DNA of 64,000 nt from Nocardia spumae (GCF_020733635.1 NZ_JAJFZL010000001.1:930001-994000); one strand, 5' to 3'; numbered from the stretch's first letter, positions 17,910 through 36,946 are shown. Program-made: numbers and translations. Notes: generated by a model from the sequence alone, not told the origin.

Positions 17910-18665
17910 ATGGCATCCCGCCCACCCGTCAACAAGGTCTCCCCGCGCCTGCGTCCCGGCGAGCGTCAGTCCGAATCCGCGGATCGCACGGTCCGGCGCC
18001 GCGGCGCCGCCGATCGCGCGAAATCCGGCGGCGCCGCGGCCGGTAGATCCGCGCCCGCCAAACCGCGTACCAAGACCATCCGCGCGAGCGCTGCGGCGCC
18101 CGCCCGCCCCGCCGCGCAGGCCGGTCCGTCGCGCCTGTCGCGCCCGCTGCGCGGCAGGCGGCTGCCCCGCCCGGCGGTCGCCGGCTGGGGGCTGGCTGTC
18201 GCATTGGTCGTGGTCAGCGTGTTACTCACCGCCTTCGCGGTCGTCGCGGCGCTGAAGCCCGGTGTCGACGACGGCAACAAGGCGTTCGTCGATACCAAGG
18301 CCACCCAGGAGGTGACCGCGGCCGCCGACAACGCGCTGAAGACGGTGTACTCCTACGACGTGAAGACCATCGGTGGCTACAAGGACGCTGTGCACAAGGT
18401 CGTGACCGGCAAGATGCTCGGCGATTTCGACAAGTTCGCCGACACCACGGTTTCCGCGATCCAGCAGGCGCAGTCCACCGCACAAGCCACCCCTGACCCC
18501 ATTGGTGTGACCTTGCTCACTGACGATCGGGCCGAACTGCTCGTGGACCTGACGGTCAGCGCCACCAAGAACGGCGCTCCGCAGGAAAGCGCCTCCGGCC
18601 CGATCGTGTTGCACATGCAGAAGGTGAACGGTCACTGGCTGGCGAGCGAGATCTCCGACCGTTGA
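17910..18665 (+). CDS. Mce-associated membrane protein 2 (Mas-like)
   Basis: The last gene of the operon, 251 residues, 12 bases after the previous stop and preceded by GGAGG. The N-terminal 85 residues are strongly basic and Ala/Arg-rich. One transmembrane helix follows (about 90-114), then an NTF2-like outer domain (TKATQEVTAAADNALKTVYSYD to VNGHWLASEISDR). Sequence outside the fold differs from the first Mas protein, so the two probably act as a pair. No clear terminator follows before the rpoB promoter. Confidence 0.82.
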   Translation: MASRPPVNKVSPRLRPGERQSESADRTVRRRGAADRAKSGGAAAGRSAPAKPRTKTIRASAAAPARPAAQAGPSRLSRPLRGRRLPRPAVAGWGLAVALVVVSVLLTAFAVVAALKPGVDDGNKAFVDTKATQEVTAAADNALKTVYSYDVKTIGGYKDAVHKVVTGKMLGDFDKFADTTVSAIQQAQSTAQATPDPIGVTLLTDDRAELLVDLTVSATKNGAPQESASGPIVLHMQKVNGHWLASEISDR

Positions 18666-19192
18666 GTGCCCGAAACGGGTTCGGAAGTATGTTCGACCCG
18701 CCCTTTCCGGGAATTTGCCCAGCTCAGAGGCGTGTAATCGGCTGGTGGGCGGCGTGATTCGCCAGCGCCACAGTGGATCTCGTTGCTATTCGGGTGGTCT
18801 CGCCACTTGACGAGTTACGTCCGAACCGTCACGCTATTCACAACAGCGGCAGCTGTGACAGGGTCGAGTACCCAGGTCGAGGCGCCGCCGGAGACTCGAA
18901 CGCAGCCAGCGGAGGCGGGTCCGGCGCGCCGAACATCCGGAACTCGGTTCGGATGGTACTTTGACACCCCTTCTTTATGGGTGTAGGTTTGGACTTTGCG
19001 CTGGCTGCCTCCTGTCCATTCCTTGATCGCATCACGAAAGTTCCACCGTTGAGGTGTTACTTCCGTTGTTTGCTGTTCGGGTTTTGTCCGGGTTGTATCC
19101 AGCAGAACTCGTAGCAGACAAGCGACGGTCGCTTCGGTGTCTTGTACGTACAGGCGCCGGGCGACGCGCGTGAGGTGCTGGAAGGACGCATC
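18666..19192 (+). promoter_or_regulatory. Control region between the mce operon and rpoB
   Basis: About 530 bases with no convincing gene. It holds a partial hairpin soon after the mce operon (CGGGTTCG near 18677 with CGACCCG near 18695), a TTGACG at 18807 without a good -10, the strong promoter at 18961-18989, and a leader of about 200 bases before rpoB. Such long leaders are usual for actinobacterial rpoB. Confidence 0.5.
18961..18989 (+). promoter_or_regulatory. Main rpoBC promoter
   Basis: A consensus -35 TTGACA (18961-18966) and -10 TAGGTT (18984-18989) are exactly 17 bases apart. This is the best sigma-70-type promoter in the window and fits the high expression of rpoBC. Transcription would start near 18996, about 197 bases upstream of the chosen rpoB start. 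Confidence 0.75.
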
Positions 19193-22675
<3,483 letters not shown>

Positions 22676-22684
22676 GTGATCGGT

Positions 22685-22708
22685 CCCGGCGCCCGATTGG
22701 GCGCCGGG
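22685..22708 (+). repeat. Hairpin in the rpoB-rpoC spacer
   Basis: CCCGGCGCCC (22685-22694) pairs perfectly with GGGCGCCGGG (22699-22708) around GATT. It lacks a T-tract and lies between two genes that must be co-expressed, so partial attenuation or an RNase site seems likelier than full termination. Confidence 0.6.
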
Positions 22709-22782
22709 GCAGTACTCCGCTCCGGCGGAAGAACTAGCGAACTTTGCTCGATACTGAACCCGAACAGGGGAAAGGAAGTTAC

Positions 22783-26736
<3,954 letters not shown>

Positions 26737-26753
26737 GCCTTCACAGGCACCAT

Positions 26754-26791
26754 CATTCGGCCCCCGCTCCGTTCGGAGCGGGGGCCGAATG
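26754..26791. terminator. Strong terminator after rpoC
   Basis: A perfect 17-bp stem (26754-26770 with 26775-26791) beginning CATTCGGCCCCCGCTCC with loop GTTC. It sits between rpoC (plus) and a minus-strand gene ending at 26837, so it may serve both directions. Confidence 0.92.
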
Positions 26792-26836
26792 CGTGTCGCG
26801 GGGTTGCGTTCGGTTCGGCGGCGAGTCCCGCGTTAC

Positions 26837-27691
26837 CTAGGGCTCGTCGGGGGAAGGTCGACCGGTGCCGTCCCCGGTACCGAGCAACCGGTCGCGGAGG
26901 TGGTCCAAGACCAGGTCGAGCGCCTGGCGGGTGGGCTGGCCGGGCCCATCGACGAGATGTTCGGTGAGGACCGAATGCGGTGGGGTCGGCGCGTTCGGGG
27001 CGGCATCGGCAGGATCCAGTTCCACCGCGACGAACGCCGCGCCGAATTGCTCGCGCAAGAACTCGAACCGTTCGCCCGGCACCAGTCGATCGCCGCGGAA
27101 CCGCAGACCGAGAATGATGAGGCCCTGGGCACAGCGCTGTCTGATCCGAGCGAGATCCGCGGAGTCGATACCAATTCCGGCGCGCCGACTCCGGGTCACC
27201 GGCACCGGCGTGGCGGGCTGGGACAGCACCGGTGCGATCAAGCGGTCGTCGACGGCCATGGCCAGGGCGAATCCGCCGGTGAGGCACATTCCGACGGCGC
27301 CGATGCCCGGTCCGCCGCAGCGTTGGTGTTCGGCGGCGCCGAGTGCGCGCAGCCAGGTGGTGATCGGCGAATCGCGAGGGCCCGCCAGCAGACTGAACTC
27401 GCGGTTGATACAGAGCCGGATCATCGCGCCGCCGCCGTAGGTGACGGCGCCGAGCAGTCCGTGCCCCTCGGGGTTGGGGTCGCGTCCCGCGGTGCCGAAC
27501 ATATCCGGCAGCACCACCGTGAGTCCGAGGTCGCGAACCCGGCGGGCGAATGCGGCGACCTTGGGCGTGATCCCCGGAACCTCGGTCATGACGATGACGG
27601 CCGGTCCCGCTCCGGAACGCAGAATCGGGTGGGTGATGTTCTGGTGGGTGAACGATTCGCGGGTGAAGTCGGTCAGGGGGTCGTCGGCCAT
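26837..27691 (-). CDS. Dienelactone hydrolase family protein
   Basis: An alpha/beta hydrolase predicted to hydrolyse dienelactones or related esters/lactones in the cytoplasm. It has 284 residues from ATG 27691, which follows GGAGG; the frame is open 15 codons further but without support. The nucleophile motif GMCLTGG (Cys136) and the upstream Glu37 in MTEVPG match the DLH family, where Cys rather than Ser is the nucleophile. Some residues after 170 are less conserved. It is transcribed with, or next to, the TetR gene upstream (gap 69 bases). The true substrate is unknown. Confidence 0.85.
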   Translation of the reverse strand: MADDPLTDFTRESFTHQNITHPILRSGAGPAVIVMTEVPGITPKVAAFARRVRDLGLTVVLPDMFGTAGRDPNPEGHGLLGAVTYGGGAMIRLCINREFSLLAGPRDSPITTWLRALGAAEHQRCGGPGIGAVGMCLTGGFALAMAVDDRLIAPVLSQPATPVPVTRSRRAGIGIDSADLARIRQRCAQGLIILGLRFRGDRLVPGERFEFLREQFGAAFVAVELDPADAAPNAPTPPHSVLTEHLVDGPGQPTRQALDLVLDHLRDRLLGTGDGTGRPSPDEP

Positions 27692-27760
27692 GCTGCCTCC
27701 GTCGTGGGCGAATTCATCGATGTGATGATTCTGCACCGCGGGCCGAGGGTGGTGGCGCGT

Positions 27761-28435
27761 CTAGGTTTCGAGGTGTCGGCGGGCGGCGATGAACAGGGTG
27801 GTGCAGACTTCGGTCAGGTGGGCGGGGGAAGCGGGGGTGCCGCTCATGAGCCAATCGACCAGGAGATGATTCACGCCGCCCACCAGCGCGACCGCGGACG
27901 AATGTTGCTTGGGGGTAAGAGGTTCGGTGCGGGCCGCGGACCAGGCGGCGGTAACTATATCGGCGAATTCGCGCAGTACCGCGTGGCGGCGTTCCTCCAT
28001 GACGGGAGAGACGCCGACGACCTCGATCAGGGCCACGCGAGCTCGGCGGGGGTCGTCGGTCAGGTAGCCGATGAAAGCCCGTAGCCCCGCGTTGGTTTGG
28101 TCGTCGACATCGGCGCCGGCATCGGTCATGGCCGCTACGGTCACCGTCCGTGTCGCCTCTACCAGCTCGGAATACAGTGCGGATAAGCAACTTTCGCGGT
28201 CGGCGAAGGATTCGTAGAAGTAGCGTTCGGTCAGCCGGGCCGCGCGGCAGATCTGCTTGACCGAACTTCCCGAGTAGCCGGTGGTGCCGAAGATCTCCAG
28301 CGCCGTATCGAGGATGGCGCTCCGGCGCTGCACCCGGCGTTCCTCCGGGCTCATCCCGAGGTATTTCCGGCCCGGCGCTCGAGTCGTACGGCGAGTTCCC
28401 GGGCTTTCCGAACCCGCTACCGACTTCCGCGTCAT
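27761..28435 (-). CDS. TetR/AcrR family transcriptional repressor
   Basis: A 224-residue one-domain repressor with a basic N-tail (1-35), the helix-turn-helix at about 57-76 (GSSVKQICRAARLTERYFYE) and an all-helical ligand-binding C-terminal domain. It is divergent from the SDR gene at 28518, and a near-ideal operator palindrome lies in the 82-base gap. The likely role is self-repression plus control of the SDR and perhaps the DLH-family enzyme downstream of itself. The ligand is unknown. Confidence 0.9.
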   Translation of the reverse strand: MTRKSVAGSESPGTRRTTRAPGRKYLGMSPEERRVQRRSAILDTALEIFGTTGYSGSSVKQICRAARLTERYFYESFADRESCLSALYSELVEATRTVTVAAMTDAGADVDDQTNAGLRAFIGYLTDDPRRARVALIEVVGVSPVMEERRHAVLREFADIVTAAWSAARTEPLTPKQHSSAVALVGGVNHLLVDWLMSGTPASPAHLTEVCTTLFIAARRHLET

Positions 28436-28481
28436 CGCCCCTGTTCCTCGGTTGCTGTCAATGGCACACTAGAGCACGTTC

Positions 28482-28501
28482 CTGACATGCCATCATGTCA
28501 G
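28482..28501. promoter_or_regulatory. Probable operator of the divergent TetR regulator
   Basis: CTGACATG (28482-28489) and CATGTCAG (28494-28501) are perfect 8-bp arms around a 4-base CCAT spacer. The site lies between the tetR-like gene and the SDR gene, just upstream of the SDR ribosome-binding site, so bound repressor would block both transcripts. Shape and spacing fit TetR-family operators. Confidence 0.75.
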
Positions 28502-28517
28502 AATTAAGGAGATGCTC

Positions 28518-29351
28518 ATGCCCACACCGATGACCGGCCAGGTGGTCGTCGTGACCGGCGGCGCACGCGGGATCGGCCGGGAGATCGCGCGGGTGCTGGC
28601 GGGCGCCGGAGCACGCGTCGCCATCGGTGACCGCGACGAGCCGGCGGCCGTCGCCACCGCCTCCGAGCTTCCCGGCATCGTTCGCGGGTTCGCCCTCAAC
28701 GTCGCCGACACCCGGTCGTTCCGCGAGTTCCTCACCGCTGTCGAATCCCTCTGGGGGCCGATAGATGTCCTGGTCAACAATGCCGGAGTGATGTGGGTCG
28801 GCCCGTTCGACGAGGAACCGGAGGCCGCGACCGCCCGGATGCTCGAGGTCAATCTGCACGGTGTCATCCGCGGGGTGCGCCTGGCCGCGCCGGCCATGCG
28901 CCGCCGCGGCCGCGGCCATATCGTCACCATCGCCTCGGCCGCCGCCCGACTGTCCCCGCCCGGCGAATCGACCTACGCGGCGACCAAGCACGGCGTACTG
29001 GGTTATCTGACCGGCGTGCGCGAGGAACTGCGCCGCAGCGGGGTACGGATCTCGGTGATCATGCCCGGCGTGGTCGAGACCGAACTCGCCGTCGGCACCG
29101 CCAGCGGCGCCGCGAAACTGCTGCAGCCCGCCGATGTGGCGCGCGCGGTGTTGCGGGCTATCGAACATCCTCGCTTCGAGGTCACCGTGCCGCGCTATAT
29201 CGGCCCGCTGGTCCGCCTCGCCGAACTGCTCCCGCAGCGCCTGCGCGACCTCACCTTCCGGCGCATGGTCCCCGACCAGGTCGCCGCCACCCACGACTCC
29301 GCGGACCGCGCCGCATACGAACGCACCCTCACCGACCCGGGAGACCGCTGA
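28518..29351 (+). CDS. Short-chain dehydrogenase/reductase
   Basis: A classical SDR oxidoreductase, 277 residues. Motifs are the cofactor motif TGGARGIG (13-20), NNAG (87-90), catalytic Ser140 in TIAS and YAATK with Tyr153 and Lys157. Asp38-Asp40 after beta 2 (GDRDE) suggests NAD rather than NADP, an inference. The ATG at 28518 is preferred over the one 6 bases earlier because AAGGAG is too close to the latter. A C-terminal segment ends RAAYERTLTDPGDR. Expression is probably controlled by the divergent TetR. Confidence 0.9.
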   Translation: MPTPMTGQVVVVTGGARGIGREIARVLAGAGARVAIGDRDEPAAVATASELPGIVRGFALNVADTRSFREFLTAVESLWGPIDVLVNNAGVMWVGPFDEEPEAATARMLEVNLHGVIRGVRLAAPAMRRRGRGHIVTIASAAARLSPPGESTYAATKHGVLGYLTGVREELRRSGVRISVIMPGVVETELAVGTASGAAKLLQPADVARAVLRAIEHPRFEVTVPRYIGPLVRLAELLPQRLRDLTFRRMVPDQVAATHDSADRAAYERTLTDPGDR

Positions 29352-29440
29352 TGACCGAAACCAGACCCCGAAGCGCGTGACCGTTGCCACCCCTCGGACT
29401 GCGTCGGCGCAGCATTGAGCCGCCCGCGCCGGCGCACCCG

Positions 29441-29474
29441 GCCTGCCGGTTCCGGATCCCCGGAACCGGCAGGC
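29441..29474. terminator. Bidirectional terminator between SDR and uvrA-like genes
   Basis: A 15-bp perfect stem (29441-29455 with 29460-29474) starting GCCTGCCGGTTCCGG with loop ATCC. It lies between converging genes, so it can end both transcripts. Confidence 0.85.
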
Positions 29475-29535
29475 GCGCGGAGGATCGTCGCGCGGCGATC
29501 ACGTTCGGCGCCGGCGGTTTTCGCACCCCTGCGGA

Positions 29536-31911
<2,376 letters not shown>

Positions 31912-31960
31912 CGTGTCTCCATTTCGAAGGGGTGGCCTGGTACGCCGGCCGGATCGAGGT

Positions 31961-32371
31961 TCAGGACGCTTGCTGGATGCGGAGCAGATTGCCGGACGGG
32001 TCGCGGAAGGCGCAGTCACGGACGCCGTAGGGCTGATCGGTCGGTTCCTGCACGACTTCGGCGCCACCGGCCTGCAGCCGATCGAAGAGGCCGTCCACGT
32101 CCTTCGTGGCCAGGTTGATACTGGCGAAGGTGCCCTTGGCCATCATCTCGGCGATCGTGCGCTGCTCGTCTTCGGTGAGGCCAGGGGTCGCGCTCGGCGG
32201 GTACAGCACGATCGAGGTGTCCGGCTGTCCGGCCGGGCCGACCGTGATCCAGTGCATGCCCTTGTAGCCGACGTCGTTGCGGACCTCGAAGCCGAGGGTG
32301 TCCCGGTAGAAGGCCAGTGCGGCGTCCGGATCGTCCTGCGGGAGGAAGGTGTTGTGAATGGTGATGTCCAT
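31961..32371 (-). CDS. VOC (glyoxalase/bleomycin-resistance) family protein
   Basis: A 136-residue single-module vicinal-oxygen-chelate protein. DITIHNTFLPQDDPDAALAF starts the beta-alpha-beta-beta-beta unit and CAFRDPSGNLLRIQQ ends it. Metal-ligand-like His5 (or its neighbour) and Glu near 98 are possible but not certain. ATG 32371 is preferred; a GTG three codons earlier is possible. It follows the AraC-type gene by 16 bases, so the two are one operon and the regulator probably controls it. The substrate is unknown. Confidence 0.85.
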   Translation of the reverse strand: MDITIHNTFLPQDDPDAALAFYRDTLGFEVRNDVGYKGMHWITVGPAGQPDTSIVLYPPSATPGLTEDEQRTIAEMMAKGTFASINLATKDVDGLFDRLQAGGAEVVQEPTDQPYGVRDCAFRDPSGNLLRIQQAS

Positions 32372-32387
32372 GCCGATCACGCTATTG

Positions 32388-32825
<438 letters not shown>

Positions 32826-32936
32826 TACGCGATCGTCGCATGTTGCACCGACATTGCCCAGCGCCCTCGATCCGGATGCGGGAAGGCCCCGCCACCTGCC
32901 GGGCTCCGCAGGTGCCACCGGTATGCCTGTCCGCGT

Positions 32937-33614
32937 TCAGCGCTCCCGGACCTTGGGACAGGTTTTGCCGGCCAGATGGCATTTGTCCTCGAATCCGGTG
33001 GGCAGCCAATTTCCGGAGAGCAGCAGGGGATGATTCGGGAAATGCAGATGGGCGGCGACGACGAATACGAGAACGGCCCACGGGCTCTGCAATTGCCATT
33101 GACGCAGGGCGCCGCTGTGATCGCCGTAGCGCGAGACCACCCGGTCCGGTGCGGCCAGATCGATCGTCTCCAGTGCCGACCAGCGGATCGCGAAGGCGTG
33201 ATCGGGATTGGTGAGATGGATGCGCCGATCGGAGATCATCACCGAGCCGGGGCGATCGGGGATCCAGCGGGGCTGGGAGGCGGCCTCTGCGCGTTGCCGC
33301 CGTGCCTGATTGACCAGGGCGTTGCCCAGCTGGGCAGCGGCGATGAACGAGGCGCTGCCCGCGACGTAGATATTGTTGCGAGTCCAGCTGCCGTCACCGG
33401 GTGAGCGCCAGAAATGCCATTGCGCGGGCCCCTCGGCAATGCACACCTCACCGGGATCGATGCGAATGCGCGTGGATTTGACCGGCATCTGCGCCAATTC
33501 GTCGCGCCGCAGCAGATCGAGGACACCGCACGTGTAGCGCAGGTGATCGTCGAACCACGTCCATCCGGCCCGGTCGGCCAGGGCCCGGTCGATATCGGCC
33601 AACGGGTCGAACAC
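32937..33614 (-). CDS. Hypothetical protein
   Basis: A 225-residue protein I do not recognise. It is soluble-looking apart from one hydrophobic stretch, SPWAVLVFVVAAHLHFPNHP (about 177-196). Features visible are an N-terminal helical part with DDHLRYTCGVLDLL, a middle region with WHFWRSPGDGSWTRNNIYVAG and SVMISDRRIHLTNPDHAFAI, and a short C-tail with two Cys. The layout of beta-rich ISDRRIHL followed by RWSALETIDL is reminiscent of PH-like domains, but that is only a hint. It is divergent from the Ser/Thr kinase gene (gap 136 bases). Confidence 0.7.
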   Translation of the reverse strand: MFDPLADIDRALADRAGWTWFDDHLRYTCGVLDLLRRDELAQMPVKSTRIRIDPGEVCIAEGPAQWHFWRSPGDGSWTRNNIYVAGSASFIAAAQLGNALVNQARRQRAEAASQPRWIPDRPGSVMISDRRIHLTNPDHAFAIRWSALETIDLAAPDRVVSRYGDHSGALRQWQLQSPWAVLVFVVAAHLHFPNHPLLLSGNWLPTGFEDKCHLAGKTCPKVRER

Positions 33615-33750
33615 AGTGAGCTCACCCCTTCATCAGTGCAGGTGCCGCAGGATATCCACGGTATCGGAGGACCGGTCGCCCGGCGAGGACCGTGGCATCT
33701 GCTCCGGTAAGCTGCTGACGCCTCGGTGATGCTCGACCTGAAGGGGGACC

Positions 33751-35700
33751 GTGGCCGCACCCGGAATCGATGAGACGTTCGCCGGTTACCTCATCGAGGG
33801 AATGCTCGGCCGGGGCGGTATGGGCACGGTCTACCTCGCCCGGCATCCCCGGTTACCGCGCCGTGTCGCACTGAAAGTGCTCGACCGTGAGGTCTCCGCC
33901 GACTCCGAGCGCCGCCGCCGATTCGATCAGGAAGCCGATATCGTGGCCCGCCTGGAACATCCGGGCATCGTGCGCGTCTACGACCGCGGCGCGGACGCGG
34001 GACATCTGTGGATCTCCATGCAGTATGTGCACGGCACCGATACGTCGCGGCTGGATCGGCAGAGTCTGACGGTGGAACGGGTGTTGCGCATCATCGCCGA
34101 AACCGGTGCCGCGCTGGACTACGCCCACAGCAAAGGGGTGCTGCACCGCGATATCAAGCCCGCGAACATCCTGGTCGAAGCGCCCGAGGCCGGACGTGCC
34201 GAACGGGCGGTTCTCACTGATTTCGGCATCGCGCGATTACAGGACACCGATACCGAACTCACCGTCACCGGCACGCTCACGGCGACGCTGGCCTACGCCT
34301 CCCCGGAGCAACTGTCGGGAGAACCGCTCGATCATCGCTGCGACCAGTACTCGCTGGCGTGCACCCTGTTCACGCTGCTGTCCGGGAGGCCGCCGTATGC
34401 GGGCACCAATCCCGGGCAGGTGGTCGCCGGCCACGTCACCAAACCGATTCCGCGGTTGACCGCCGTCCGGACCGATCTGCCGCCCGCGCTGGACGTGGTG
34501 CTGGCGCGGGCCATGGCCAAACAGCCCGCCGATCGGTACGACAGCTGCGGCGAGTTCGTCGAGGAAACGCGAAAGGCCCTGCGCGGTGGTTCGGACGCCG
34601 CCTACCGGGCGCCGGTCTCGGATCCGCCGGATCCGCGATCCGCGCGGCACCCGGCACAGCCCGGGCAGTCCCAGCCGTCGGTGTTCGCGCAACCGGCGCC
34701 GGAGAGGCAGTCGTCCACGGCCGCACCGGCACCCGTCCCGAAACGACGGAGGCCGTGGTTGCCGGTGGCGGTCGCGGTGGTGGTGGCGGCCGCCCTGGTC
34801 GGTGCGGGGGTAGTCGTGGTGCGGGGGATGTCCGGCAGCTCGGGCACCGATACCGGGTGGGGTGCGAAGTACCGGTTGATCGCGGACAGCTTTCCCGGCC
34901 TGGTCGCCGATCGCCCGGACGGTACCGGCGGCCTCGGCACCCGGTGTTCGATCGCCGCGAATTCCAGCGCGCATCCGGCCGTCACCTGCGTCGATCCGGA
35001 CCGTGACCTGCGGGTGGATATCACCGATCTGGAAAATGCCGATGCCGCGGCCGAATTCGCCGACGCTGCGACCGCGCACAGTGGCGATCTGCTCGCGAGC
35101 CATCCCGGCTTCCGGGATCCGGTGGATGTGGTGCTGCCGACGCCGGATTCGACCGGACCGCAGGTTCTCTACACCCTGTTCCCGCAGGACGCCGCGCGTT
35201 CCCGGTTCGCCGTCGGCCTGAGCTGGACCAAACACGCCGCGTTGGAGACCTACGACCGCTGGTGGCCCCAGGTACCGATGGGCGCCGCCGACCCGGCCGC
35301 GAAGCCGAATCCGGAAGTGCCGGGCACCAATCCGTGGTGCTACCGCGTCCGGACCGCCGATTCGGTCAACGACAGCGGTCCCGGCGGTAGCGATTCGGGG
35401 CCGGCGGCGGTGCTGGCCTACGAATACGCGCAGTACGTATCCCGAAGTGGTTCGGACGCAAGACAATACACGGCCGCCGAATCGACGGCGATCCCCTCGG
35501 CGCAGGCCCTGCAGACCGCGATCGATCAGGTTCCGGTGGGTACGCAGCACTGCGTGCACGTCACCGGGGGCACGATTCCGGACCGCTACGAGGTCCAGGT
35601 CTTCGAACGCCGCCCCGATCGTGGTTTCCTGCGCCACGCCTACACCGCCATCACCACCACCCGCGACGGCCGGGTCGTGCTCAAGGAGATCCGCGGCTGA
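33751..35700 (+). CDS. Membrane serine/threonine protein kinase (PknB family)
   Basis: A Hanks-type kinase of 649 residues, GTG start with AAGGGGGA upstream. The kinase domain occupies about 12-275: glycine loop GRGGMGTVYLA (20-30), Lys42, HRDIKPANIL (132-141), DFG (157-159) and ASPEQLSGE. A Pro/Gln-rich juxtamembrane linker (280-330) leads to one transmembrane helix (about 336-358). The outer domain (about 365-649) has four cysteines and a beta-rich pattern with YRLIADSFPGLV near its start, unlike PASTA repeats, so the signal sensed is unknown. A phosphodiesterase gene follows 61 bases later. Confidence 0.92.
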   Translation: MAAPGIDETFAGYLIEGMLGRGGMGTVYLARHPRLPRRVALKVLDREVSADSERRRRFDQEADIVARLEHPGIVRVYDRGADAGHLWISMQYVHGTDTSRLDRQSLTVERVLRIIAETGAALDYAHSKGVLHRDIKPANILVEAPEAGRAERAVLTDFGIARLQDTDTELTVTGTLTATLAYASPEQLSGEPLDHRCDQYSLACTLFTLLSGRPPYAGTNPGQVVAGHVTKPIPRLTAVRTDLPPALDVVLARAMAKQPADRYDSCGEFVEETRKALRGGSDAAYRAPVSDPPDPRSARHPAQPGQSQPSVFAQPAPERQSSTAAPAPVPKRRRPWLPVAVAVVVAAALVGAGVVVVRGMSGSSGTDTGWGAKYRLIADSFPGLVADRPDGTGGLGTRCSIAANSSAHPAVTCVDPDRDLRVDITDLENADAAAEFADAATAHSGDLLASHPGFRDPVDVVLPTPDSTGPQVLYTLFPQDAARSRFAVGLSWTKHAALETYDRWWPQVPMGAADPAAKPNPEVPGTNPWCYRVRTADSVNDSGPGGSDSGPAAVLAYEYAQYVSRSGSDARQYTAAESTAIPSAQALQTAIDQVPVGTQHCVHVTGGTIPDRYEVQVFERRPDRGFLRHAYTAITTTRDGRVVLKEIRG

Positions 35701-35761
35701 GCGCGGATATCCGCGGAAAGCCGGTCGTGGCGCAGCCGCGGATCCGGCACGATGGACGACG

Positions 35762-36892
35762 ATGCCACACACACTCGCCGATGTCCTGCCCGCCGTCGCA
35801 GCGTCCTTCGGGATGGATGTGGACAACTCGCTGGAGCTCGCGCCCGCGCGTGATGTCGTGCTGCTGCTGATCGACGGTCTGGGCGCGGAACCGCTGGCGC
35901 GCCATCGCTCGGTCGCGCCGACGCTCGCCGCACACGCGCGCACCACATTGGCCGCCGGTTTTCCCGCGACCACCGCGGTGAGTATCGCGTCCCTGGCGCT
36001 GGGAGCGCCCTGTGCGACACACGGAATCATCGGCTACAGCTTCGCCCTGCCCGATCCGGGCGGTCTGCGATTGCTCAATTCGCTGCGCTGGCGGCTCGAT
36101 TCCGCGACGGGTGCGGACGCGCGCGCGGCGTATCCGCCGGAAACGGTGCAGTCCGGTACCAGCCGGGTGCAGGATCTCGCCGCGCACGGCGTCGAGGTCC
36201 ATTACGTAATCCCGGAATACCAGCGCGATTCCGGCCTGACCCGCGCCGCCCTGCGTGCCACGGGCGTCTTGCATGCGGCGTCGGATCTCGGGCAGGTGCG
36301 CGACGGAATCCTCACGGTCGCGGCGCATTCCGATACCGCGTCGCGATTCGCCTACGCCTACTTCCCCGATCTCGACGCCACCGGTCACCTGTACGGACCC
36401 GAGTCGCCGGAGTGGCTGGCGGTACTGGCTCGGATCGACGCCTGCTTCGCGGATCTGCTCACCGCTCTTCCGGATACCTGCACCTTGCTGGTCACCGGTG
36501 ATCACGGCATGATCCGGGCGGGACGAGTGATCGACCTGGATGCCGACGAGCGGTTGCACCGCGAGGTGCGGCTGATCGCCGGGGAAGCCCGAGTGCGCCA
36601 CATCTACCTCGACAGGCCGGCCGCACTGCCGGACGTGCAGGCCGACTGGACCGGCGCACTGGGCGCATATGCCCGGGTGGTGAGTCGCGAGCAGGCGCTC
36701 GACGAGCGCTGGTTCGGGGCGACGGCGCCCGGCCCCGAGATCCGCCGCCGCATCGGGGATCTCATCGCCGTCGCCCACGGCGACACCGTGCTCGTATGTC
36801 CGGGCCGGGAACCGCTGGAGTCGGCGATGATCGGCCATCACGGCGCGTGGACCGCCGATGAGCAACTCGTGCCGCTGATCGCCTCGGCGTGA
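35762..36892 (+). CDS. Alkaline phosphatase/nucleotide pyrophosphatase superfamily protein
   Basis: A metal-dependent phosphoesterase of the NPP/alkaline phosphatase superfamily, 376 residues from ATG 35762. The metal-ligand Asp in LLLIDGLG (Asp38), the nucleophile Thr in PATTAVS (70-71), DLDATGHLYG, TGDHGM and the late GHHG are all visible. There is no signal peptide, so it is predicted to act in the cytoplasm or on the membrane's inner face. The frame is open upstream but begins inside the kinase gene. The exact substrate (nucleotide, phosphonate or lipid ester) is unknown. Confidence 0.87.
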   Translation: MPHTLADVLPAVAASFGMDVDNSLELAPARDVVLLLIDGLGAEPLARHRSVAPTLAAHARTTLAAGFPATTAVSIASLALGAPCATHGIIGYSFALPDPGGLRLLNSLRWRLDSATGADARAAYPPETVQSGTSRVQDLAAHGVEVHYVIPEYQRDSGLTRAALRATGVLHAASDLGQVRDGILTVAAHSDTASRFAYAYFPDLDATGHLYGPESPEWLAVLARIDACFADLLTALPDTCTLLVTGDHGMIRAGRVIDLDADERLHREVRLIAGEARVRHIYLDRPAALPDVQADWTGALGAYARVVSREQALDERWFGATAPGPEIRRRIGDLIAVAHGDTVLVCPGREPLESAMIGHHGAWTADEQLVPLIASA

Positions 36893-36946
36893 CAGGTGGC
36901 AGCATCCGGCGGCACCGTGAGGATGGTGCGCCACAACGGGATTCGA

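Noticed and set aside
18807..18840. Second rpoB promoter at TTGACG 18807
   Set aside because: No -10 element at 16-19 bases; the promoter at 18961 is far better.
19142..19192. Longer rpoB starts at TTG 19142 or GTG 19175
   Set aside because: TTG 19193 has the best-placed Shine-Dalgarno and matches the accepted start in mycobacteria; the other starts cannot be fully excluded.
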